Assembly (NCBI GenBank): GCA_023253575.1
Contig: JALRGB010000648.1
Location: forward strand, 1-8,868
Source: Verrucomicrobiales bacterium
Lineage (GTDB): Bacteria; Verrucomicrobiota; Verrucomicrobiia; Verrucomicrobiales; V1-33
DNA length: 8,868 bases
Reading direction: 5' to 3'
Shown: positions 1 to 5,786 of the stretch, piece by piece
How positions within the stretch are numbered: the first letter of the stretch is position 1
Layout of the letters: every line of letters begins with the position of its first letter
Made by a program: the position numbers and the translations under genes
The notes under the pieces: model-generated
The model's input: only the letters and a program-made list of their open reading frames with translations
Told to the model about the DNA's origin: nothing
Database searches by the model: none

Positions 1-2
1 AA

Positions 3-2312
3 ACACCCGCGAGCTTTGAACCGACGATCGATTACGTCGTCACCAAAGTGCCTCGTTTCACGTTTGAAAAATTCCCGGATGCCGACCCCGTGCTGACCAC
101 CCAGATGAAGAGCGTGGGTGAAGCCATGGCCATCGGCCGCACGTTTAAAGAAAGCCTGCAAAAAGCGCTGCGAAGCTTGGAAACCGGTCGCTTCGGGCTG
201 GGCGCCGACGGCAAGGATCCAGTTGATGCCGACCGGACGGCCATCGAACGCAAGCTCAGCGTGCCCAATGCCGAAAGGATCTTCTGGGCAGCGCAAGCGC
301 TGCGTTTCGGCCGCGCGGCCGCCGGCGCCGCTTCGCCCCGCCCAGATCAACGCCCGTTCTCCCAACACGAAATCCATCAGCTGACGAAAATTGACCCGTG
401 GTTCCTCGCACAAATGGGCCAAATCATCGAGGAAGAATTCACCCTGCAAGCGCATCCAGAACGACTCTCGTCCGCCGGCGGCATGCGCGCCGCCAAACGC
501 CTCGGCTTCTCCGACCGCCAGCTGGCCTACCTCACCGCCACCACCGAACCAGAAATCCGCACGCTGCGCACTAGCCTCGGCATCGTGCCCACCTATCGAC
601 TAGTCGATACCTGCGCCGCCGAATTCGAGGCCTATACACCGTATTATTATTCGACCTACGGCGACGAAAACGAAGCGCGCGGCGGGACCAAACCCAGAAT
701 CATGATTCTCGGCGGCGGGCCGAATCGCATTGGCCAAGGCATCGAGTTCGATTATTGCTGCGTCCACGCTTCGTTTGCCCTCAAAGAATTGGGATATGAG
801 ACGATCATGGTCAACTCCAATCCGGAGACAGTCTCGACCGATTACGATACCTCCGACAAACTTTATTTTGAGCCGCTGACACTGGAGGACGTACTGAACA
901 TCTACGAGCAGGAGAAACCAGTCGGGGTGATCGTGCAATTTGGCGGGCAGACGCCGCTCAATCTGGCTGAGCCTCTGGAGCGGGCGGGCGTGCCGATCAT
1001 CGGCACGAGTCCGACTCATATTGCCTTAGCAGAAGACCGAAAATATTTCGCGAAGCTGCTGGATGATTTAAAGCTGAACCAGGCACCGAGCGGCACGGCC
1101 CTGAATGAACAAGAAGCATTAGTCATTGCGCAGCGCATCGGTTTTCCCGTGCTGGTGCGTCCGAGTTTTGTCCTCGGCGGCCGGGGCATGCGCATCGTCT
1201 ACGACGACCAAGAACTCCTGCTCTACGTCAAACAAGCCATGGAAATCGCCGGCCTCGAGCCCGGCAAAACCAGCGTGCCAGCCGATCGACCGATTCTCAT
1301 CGACCGCTTCCTCGACGACGCGACGGAGGTCGACGTCGACATCATTTCCGACGGCGAAACGACCGTCATTGGAGCGATCATGGAGCACATCGAGCAAGCG
1401 GGCGTGCACTCGGGTGACAGCGCCTGCGTCATTCCATCGATCAGCCTGACCGGGGCCGTACTCACTGAGATCCGCCGCGCGGCCCGGGATTTGGCCAGCG
1501 CGCTGCACGTGATTGGATTGATGAACATTCAATTCGCGGTCAAAGACGGCGTGCTTTACGTCATCGAAGTCAACCCGCGGGCCAGCCGCACCGCCCCCTT
1601 CGTCTCCAAAGCGATCGGAGCCGCCCTGCCGAAGCTGGCGGCCAAGATCATGGCGGGCGCATTGCGCCGGAGCCAGGGTGCGCCGGAAAGCGAGATCATC
1701 ACTCTGAAAAAACTTGGGTTCACCGAAGAAATCATTCCTTCACATTACAGTGTGAAGGAGGCGGTTTTCCCATTTGTGAAGTTCCCCGGCATTGACATCG
1801 TGCTCGGTCCGGAAATGAAAAGCACGGGCGAAGTCATGGGCATCGATCCTGATTTCGGCTTGGCTTTTGCCAAAAGCCAGATGGCCACCGGTGGGTCACT
1901 GCCAACCAGAGGAAACCTCTTCCTCTCGGTGCAGGAACGACATAAATCCCAGATCGGCGCGATTGCCGCCGACTACCACGCGCTGGGCTTCACCCTCTTC
2001 GCCACCGACGGGACCGCCCGCGAAATCGAGAAAACCGGCACCCCCGTCCAGCTTCTGTACAAACTGGCCGACGGCCGCCGCCCCCACGTCCTCGACAAAA
2101 TCAAAAATGGCGAAATTCAGTTCATTATCAATACCCCCTCAGAATCGGAATCGCGCGCCGATGAGGTCAAAATCCGCTCGGCGGCCGTGGCTGGAAAAAT
2201 CCCCATCATGACCACCCTCAGCGGCGCCCGCACCGCCGTGCACGCCATTCGCTCACTGCAAACTCAGTCGGTGGAAGTGCGCGCACTGCAAGAATACCAC
2301 CCGCAAACCTGA
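3..2312 (+). CDS. carB: Carbamoyl phosphate synthetase large subunit, C-terminal part (5' end outside window)
   Basis: CarB makes carbamoyl phosphate from bicarbonate, ATP and glutamine-derived ammonia for pyrimidine and arginine synthesis, in the cytoplasm with CarA. The frame is open from base 3, and FEPTIDYVVTK at the edge is internal CarB sequence, so the gene begins upstream and the GTG at 48 is not the start. About 769 codons remain of an expected 1,070-1,100; most of the first ATP-grasp (carboxyphosphate) domain is missing. In order come the oligomerisation domain, the second ATP-grasp domain opening with GGGPNRIGQGIEFDY (about 708-752), the loop VQFGGQTPLNLA, the metal ligands Glu and Asn in EVNPRASR (1566-1589), and from about 1911 the MGS-like allosteric domain ending in TTLSGA and VRALQEYH. 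I see no frameshift or lost key residue. CarA is not in the window. A 167-base gap separates it from the next gene. Confidence 0.97.
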   Translation, partial: TPASFEPTIDYVVTKVPRFTFEKFPDADPVLTTQMKSVGEAMAIGRTFKESLQKALRSLETGRFGLGADGKDPVDADRTAIERKLSVPNAERIFWAAQALRFGRAAAGAASPRPDQRPFSQHEIHQLTKIDPWFLAQMGQIIEEEFTLQAHPERLSSAGGMRAAKRLGFSDRQLAYLTATTEPEIRTLRTSLGIVPTYRLVDTCAAEFEAYTPYYYSTYGDENEARGGTKPRIMILGGGPNRIGQGIEFDYCCVHASFALKELGYETIMVNSNPETVSTDYDTSDKLYFEPLTLEDVLNIYEQEKPVGVIVQFGGQTPLNLAEPLERAGVPIIGTSPTHIALAEDRKYFAKLLDDLKLNQAPSGTALNEQEALVIAQRIGFPVLVRPSFVLGGRGMRIVYDDQELLLYVKQAMEIAGLEPGKTSVPADRPILIDRFLDDATEVDVDIISDGETTVIGAIMEHIEQAGVHSGDSACVIPSISLTGAVLTEIRRAARDLASALHVIGLMNIQFAVKDGVLYVIEVNPRASRTAPFVSKAIGAALPKLAAKIMAGALRRSQGAPESEIITLKKLGFTEEIIPSHYSVKEAVFPFVKFPGIDIVLGPEMKSTGEVMGIDPDFGLAFAKSQMATGGSLPTRGNLFLSVQERHKSQIGAIAADYHALGFTLFATDGTAREIEKTGTPVQLLYKLADGRRPHVLDKIKNGEIQFIINTPSESESRADEVKIRSAAVAGKIPIMTTLSGARTAVHAIRSLQTQSVEVRALQEYHPQT

Positions 2313-2479
2313 GCCGGCGGGCGACCGGCGCCGATGCAGCCGCGCCGGCGCGCGGCGACGGACGGACGGCATACGACCGACGCGCCGGCCGACGACCGTG
2401 CTTCTCGACGCCCCGACCGCGGAGCGGCAGACAGGATGAACTGGATCCAAATGGTTTTTCCGGCGTATCGTGAGCGGAC
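2313..2479 (+). other. GC-rich intergenic gap with two hairpins
   Basis: This spacer between carB and the oxidoreductase gene is very GC-rich. Directly after the carB stop, GCCGG (2313-2317) can pair with CCGGC (2325-2329). A stronger hairpin follows at 2339-2356, with a perfect 7-base GC stem (GCCGCGC/GCGCGGC) and a CGGC loop. Neither is followed by a T-run, so they are not classical intrinsic terminators; they could pause polymerase or protect the carB mRNA 3' end. A short GACG-type tandem repeat follows (about 2356-2369). A promoter for the downstream operon would be expected here, but I see no convincing -35/-10 pair. Confidence 0.4.
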
Positions 2480-3718
2480 ATGGATCACGAGACGATTATC
2501 ATTGGCGGCGGATTATCCGGGCTGACGTGTGCACGGGCGCTGCACGCGGCCGGACGACGCAGCGTGGTGCTGGAGGCGGGCGATGACGTGGGCGGCCGCG
2601 TCCGCAGTGATACGGTGGACGGTTTTACCCTCGACCGCGGATTTCAGGTTTTGCTGACGTCGTATCCCGAGGCGCGCCAGTGGCTTGATTATGAATCCCT
2701 TGATCTGCAAGTGATGACCCCCGGAGCCTTGGTGTGGCGCGACGGCGCCCAGCATCGGATATCCGATCCATTCCGCCGACCGCAGGACCTACCCGCCACC
2801 CTGCGCGCCCCCGTCGGCTCGTGGCTCGATAAGGCCCGCATCGGATGGATGAGGTGGCAGTCACAACGCGGAACGCTGGACAACATCTTCGAACGCCCAG
2901 AAATGACCGCCCTCGCCCTCGTGCAACACTACGGCTTTAGTGAAAAAATGATCGAATCCTTCCTTCGGCCGTGGCTGGGCGGGATTTTTCTGGAGACCGA
3001 GTTGTCGACATCCAGTCGCATGCTGGAATTTGTTTTTCGGTTTTTTGCGGACGGCGACGCGGCGATTCCGGCCGCGGGGATGCAGGCGATCCCGCGGCAG
3101 CTGGCGGCCGGCCTGCCGGAGGATTCGGTGCGATGCGGGGTGGCGGTGGTGGCGGTCGAGGGGAAGACGATTCATTTGTCATCGGGCGAGCGACTGACGG
3201 GCCGTCACATTGTGGTGGCCACCGACGGCGCGGCGGCTTCCCGGCTGCTACCGGAGGTGGTGGTAGCGCCGTCGTGGCGGCAGGCGGTGACCATTTATTT
3301 CGCGGCCGCGGTCTCGCCGGTGGGCGAACCCACCTTATTGCTCAACGGCACGGGGAGCGGCTGCATCGGCCATATTGTGGATTTGAGCCGGGTGGCGCCT
3401 CGGTATGCACCGGCCGGTCAGTCGCTAGTGTCGCTTTCTGTTCGTGGTGCGGTGCCCGAGAGCGATGACGAGCTGGTGGCCTTGATTCGCACGGAGGCGG
3501 GCGGCTGGTTTGGCGGCGCGACGGTAGCGGCGTGGCGATTATTGCGAGTGGACCGCATCCGGCAGGCCCTACCCGTGCGTTGGCCCTTGGTACGCAGCCA
3601 TCCAGTCCCGGTGCGAGACGGGGTCTGGGTCTGCGGCGACCACCGCGACACCGCCTCCATCCAGGGGGCCATGCAGAGCGGGCGCGAGACGGCCGATGCT
3701 GTCATCGCTCTCTCCTGA
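2480..3718 (+). CDS. FAD-dependent oxidoreductase, amine oxidase / phytoene desaturase-like
   Basis: This 412-residue flavoprotein belongs to the amine oxidase-like (NAD(P)/FAD-dependent oxidoreductase) superfamily with phytoene desaturases and protoporphyrinogen oxidases. The N-terminus carries the FAD-binding Rossmann signature: IIIGGGLSG (residues 6-14), acidic Glu32 for the ribose, then VGGRVRS (37-43). FLRPWLGGIF (161-170) with the following STSSRML is typical of an uncharacterised branch shared with cyanobacteria and plastids. The C-terminus has the second FAD motif, VCGDHRDTASIQGAMQSG (384-401). There is no signal peptide or clear membrane helix, so it is cytoplasmic or peripheral. The ATG at 2480 places the Rossmann strand four residues in, as usual; upstream GAGCGG is only a weak ribosome site. 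It heads a four-gene unit, 24 bases before the next gene. The substrate cannot be assigned; a lipid, polyene or amine is possible. Family confidence is high, function is unknown. Confidence 0.9.
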   Translation: MDHETIIIGGGLSGLTCARALHAAGRRSVVLEAGDDVGGRVRSDTVDGFTLDRGFQVLLTSYPEARQWLDYESLDLQVMTPGALVWRDGAQHRISDPFRRPQDLPATLRAPVGSWLDKARIGWMRWQSQRGTLDNIFERPEMTALALVQHYGFSEKMIESFLRPWLGGIFLETELSTSSRMLEFVFRFFADGDAAIPAAGMQAIPRQLAAGLPEDSVRCGVAVVAVEGKTIHLSSGERLTGRHIVVATDGAAASRLLPEVVVAPSWRQAVTIYFAAAVSPVGEPTLLLNGTGSGCIGHIVDLSRVAPRYAPAGQSLVSLSVRGAVPESDDELVALIRTEAGGWFGGATVAAWRLLRVDRIRQALPVRWPLVRSHPVPVRDGVWVCGDHRDTASIQGAMQSGRETADAVIALS

Positions 3719-3742
3719 TCCTTTACTGCACCCCCTGAACTC

Positions 3743-4687
3743 ATGACTCCACTTCCACCCGCCCCCTCTTGGATGAAAACCGTGCTGTTGGCGGCCGCCG
3801 CCTACAACATCGCGTGGGGCGGCTTCGCGGTCATCCTGCCGCATGCGATGTTCGACCTCATGGGCATGGAACGACCGAATTACCCGGAGTTCTGGCAGTG
3901 TATTGGCATGATTGTCGGGGTGTATGGCGTGGGTTACGCGATCGCGGCGTTTGATCCGATGCGCCACTGGCCGATTGTGGCGGTGGGGTTTTTGGGGAAA
4001 GTATTTGGACCGCTGGGCATGGTGCAGGCGTTGTGGACCGGCAGTTTGCCCTGGGTTTTTGCCATCAACTGTCTCTTCAACGATGTGATCTGGTGGGTGC
4101 CGTTTGGATTGATTTTGTGGCGGGCCAGCGAGCAATATCAGGCCGAACCGGGCGCAGGGGCGCCACTCGCTGAAGACAAGTTGTTGCGCGAGGCGCGCAC
4201 GACCACGGGGGCGACGGTGGCCGCCCTGTCGGAGAACCGTCCGGTCTTGCTGGTGTTCCTCCGCCACGCCGGCTGCACGTTTTGCCGTGAAGCCATGGCT
4301 GACTTAGCGGCGCGGCGGGCCACCATCGAGGCCCGCGGGACCACGATCGTTTTAGTGCACATGGGCACGGCTGCGGAGTTCGCTCGATTTGCGGGTGAAT
4401 ACGGTCTGGATGACCTGCCAGCGGTTTCGGATCCTGAGCGCCAACTCTATCGCGCACTCGGGTTGCGGCGCGGCCGGTGGAGCCAGCTGCTCGGCCCCAC
4501 CGTCTGGTGGCGCGGGTTTCAAGCATGGAAATCCGGTCATGCCGTGGGCACCCCCGCCGGCGATGTCATGCAAATGCCCGGTACGTTCCTCGTTTTCCAT
4601 GGACGCGTCCTCCGACGATTCCTCCATGCCACAGCCTCCGACCGGCCCGACTACGCAGGGTTATGCGAACTCCCGGCGTCGATATGA
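3743..4687 (+). CDS. Four-helix membrane protein fused to SelL/AhpC-TSA_2-type CxxC redox domain
   Basis: This 314-residue fusion starts with about four hydrophobic segments (residues 11-33, 51-70, 76-98 and 103-126), including WQCIGMIVGVYGVGY and NDVIWWVPFGLILW. From about 150 follows a soluble thioredoxin-fold domain of the peroxiredoxin-like SelL/AhpC-TSA_2 type. Its active site is HAGCTFC (175-181), with Cys178 and Cys181 as the dithiol. The domain ends with QMPGTFLVFHGRV (277-289) and ASDRPDYA (298-305), both characteristic of the family. Selenoprotein relatives carry selenocysteine at the active site; here both codons are TGC. Similar proteins are often annotated alkyl hydroperoxide reductase, but peroxidase activity is not shown by the sequence. 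The even helix number would put both ends on the same side of the membrane, probably the cytoplasm. No ribosome site is visible; Met11 is an alternative start. The stop overlaps the next start (ATGA), suggesting translational coupling. Confidence 0.85.
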   Translation: MTPLPPAPSWMKTVLLAAAAYNIAWGGFAVILPHAMFDLMGMERPNYPEFWQCIGMIVGVYGVGYAIAAFDPMRHWPIVAVGFLGKVFGPLGMVQALWTGSLPWVFAINCLFNDVIWWVPFGLILWRASEQYQAEPGAGAPLAEDKLLREARTTTGATVAALSENRPVLLVFLRHAGCTFCREAMADLAARRATIEARGTTIVLVHMGTAAEFARFAGEYGLDDLPAVSDPERQLYRALGLRRGRWSQLLGPTVWWRGFQAWKSGHAVGTPAGDVMQMPGTFLVFHGRVLRRFLHATASDRPDYAGLCELPASI

Positions 4688-5109
4688 ACGAAACCGCCAC
4701 CCTCATCACCCTCGCCCACGCCGCCTCCACTTGGGCGCTGGTCGGATTGATCTGGATCGTGCAGCTCGTGCATTACCCGCTCATGGCCACGGTCGGCACC
4801 CCACAATTTCCCTCCTACCACGCCGCCCACACCCGACGCATCACCTGGGTGGTCGCCCCATTAATGCTCGCCGAGCTGGCCACCGCCGGACTATTGGTCT
4901 GGCTGGGCGAACGCAACCCATGGTGGCTGCTCAGCCTCCCCCTCCTCGCCGCCAACTGGATCTCCACCGCCTTCGTCCAAATCCCGCTCCACAATCGCCT
5001 CGCCCGCGGCTTCGATAGGTCAGCCCACGCCCGCCTCGTCCATACCAATTGGACGCGAACCGCCGCATGGTCGCTGCGCGGCCTGCTACTGCTCCCCGCT
5101 CTCACGTAA
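4684..5109 (+). CDS. Small four-helix membrane protein of unknown function
   Basis: This 141-residue integral membrane protein has hydrophobic segments at about residues 7-32, 52-75, 80-100 and 123-140. The frame is open further upstream, but the ATG at 4684 is chosen because it overlaps the preceding TGA as ATGA and puts the first helix right after a short polar leader; a longer version would add an Arg/Pro-rich stretch that is antisense-like overlap with the previous gene. Polar residues that look conserved are in the loops or helix ends: HYP (30-32), YHAAHTRRI (45-53), PLHNRL (101-106) and HTNWTRT (120-126). The histidines could bind metal or haem, but this is speculation. I do not recognise a named family. 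It lies between a membrane-bound dithiol protein and an SRPBCC protein, so a role in the same membrane redox process is plausible. Confidence 0.8.
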   Translation: MNETATLITLAHAASTWALVGLIWIVQLVHYPLMATVGTPQFPSYHAAHTRRITWVVAPLMLAELATAGLLVWLGERNPWWLLSLPLLAANWISTAFVQIPLHNRLARGFDRSAHARLVHTNWTRTAAWSLRGLLLLPALT

Positions 5110-5174
5110 CCCGCCCGCACGTCGCAAGGCCACCACCACCCGCCCGGGGCCCACGCCTGTCCTATCGCCCGCTC

Positions 5175-5678
5175 ATGAGCCACTCACCCGCCACCGAGAC
5201 CTGCCACTTTCGCGCCCAAACCCGCGTCGCCGCGACCCCAGAAATATTGTTCTCGTTCCATGCTAACCCGCAGAACCTGACGGTCGTCATGCCTCCCACC
5301 CTGCAGCTGATCAGCCTGAAAACCGACGGCCCGGCCAAAGAAGGGCGGCTCATCGAGCTCGAATGCCGCGATTTCCTCGTCATTCCCATGCGCTGGACAT
5401 GTCGCTGGCGCACCGTGCAGCCTCCCGGATTATTGGTCGATGAGATCCTGAAAGGTCCCTTTCGCGTGTTTATTCACGAGCACCGGTTTGATCCTGATGG
5501 GGCGGGCGGATGCCTGATGACGGATGCTGTCACGTATGCTTTTGGCCGTGGCTGGTGGGGGCGACTGATTTCACACACAGGCGTGCGCTGGTACCTGACC
5601 GGATTGTTTGCCTACCGTCACTGGCGCACGCGCGCCTGGGCCGCACGCCAGACGCCAGCCGCAACCCCTACGAAGTGA
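5175..5678 (+). CDS. SRPBCC-family ligand-binding protein
   Basis: This 167-residue protein has the SRPBCC (START/Bet v1/polyketide cyclase-like) pattern: CHFRAQTRVAATPEILFSFH (10-29) forms the first strand and helix, PPTLQLISL (40-48) and GRLIELECR (57-65) the next strands, and the C-terminal part ends in DAVTYAFGRGWWGRLI (117-132) followed by the long helix WYLTGLFAYRHWRTRAW (139-155). The fold makes a hydrophobic cavity for lipids, polyketides or sterol-like ligands; the ligand here is unknown. The ATG at 5175 is preferred over upstream in-frame starts, which would add an Arg/Pro-rich leader overlapping the previous gene. It has no signal peptide and is probably cytoplasmic. A 65-base gap separates it from the preceding gene, and a terminator-like hairpin follows after 76 bases, so it is probably last in the unit. 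Confidence 0.87.
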   Translation: MSHSPATETCHFRAQTRVAATPEILFSFHANPQNLTVVMPPTLQLISLKTDGPAKEGRLIELECRDFLVIPMRWTCRWRTVQPPGLLVDEILKGPFRVFIHEHRFDPDGAGGCLMTDAVTYAFGRGWWGRLISHTGVRWYLTGLFAYRHWRTRAWAARQTPAATPTK

Positions 5679-5754
5679 AGGCGAAGGGGAGAGACCACGC
5701 GACGAACCAAGCCTTCCCAGCCACCCGTTGGGGCTAGGGTCGTGACCATGGGTC

Positions 5755-5782
5755 GGCGATGGGGGCTCCGTTGTCTTTTTTT
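5755..5782 (+). terminator. Probable intrinsic terminator of the four-gene operon
   Basis: Bases 5755-5763 can pair with 5767-5775 as RNA around a three-base GGC loop, giving eight to nine pairs of which four are G-U. Seven T's follow directly (5776-5782). This is the layout of a rho-independent terminator for plus-strand transcripts leaving the SRPBCC gene. In a minus-strand transcript the G-U pairs become A-C mismatches, so the same site should not stop murCB transcription. The T-run ends four bases before the murCB stop codon. Confidence 0.55.
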
Positions 5783-5786
5783 AGGT

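Noticed and set aside
48..50. GTG as the start of carB
   Set aside because: The frame stays open to the left edge and the residues before it (FEPTIDYVVTK) are conserved internal CarB sequence.
3569..4267. Minus-strand open frame of 232 codons over the flavoprotein/SelL junction
   Set aside because: It crosses the boundary of two well-supported plus-strand genes and has a His/Arg/Gly-rich, domain-free product, typical of an antisense shadow.
4274..4285. Possible selenocysteine at the SelL-like active site
   Set aside because: Both active-site codons are TGC and there is no in-frame TGA in the motif, so this is the cysteine form.
4477..4683. Longer N-terminus for the small membrane protein
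   Set aside because: It overlaps the SelL fusion by about 200 bases and adds a low-complexity Arg/Pro stretch; the ATGA overlap at 4684 is a far better start.
5049..5174. Longer N-terminus for the SRPBCC protein
   Set aside because: The extra 42 residues are Arg/Pro-rich, overlap the previous gene, and precede a clean SRPBCC start at 5175.
5110..5174. Separate regulatory element or promoter in the gap before the SRPBCC gene
   Set aside because: The gap is GC-rich, without a promoter-like AT-rich hexamer or a clear hairpin with a T-run; it is best read as ordinary spacer within the operon.
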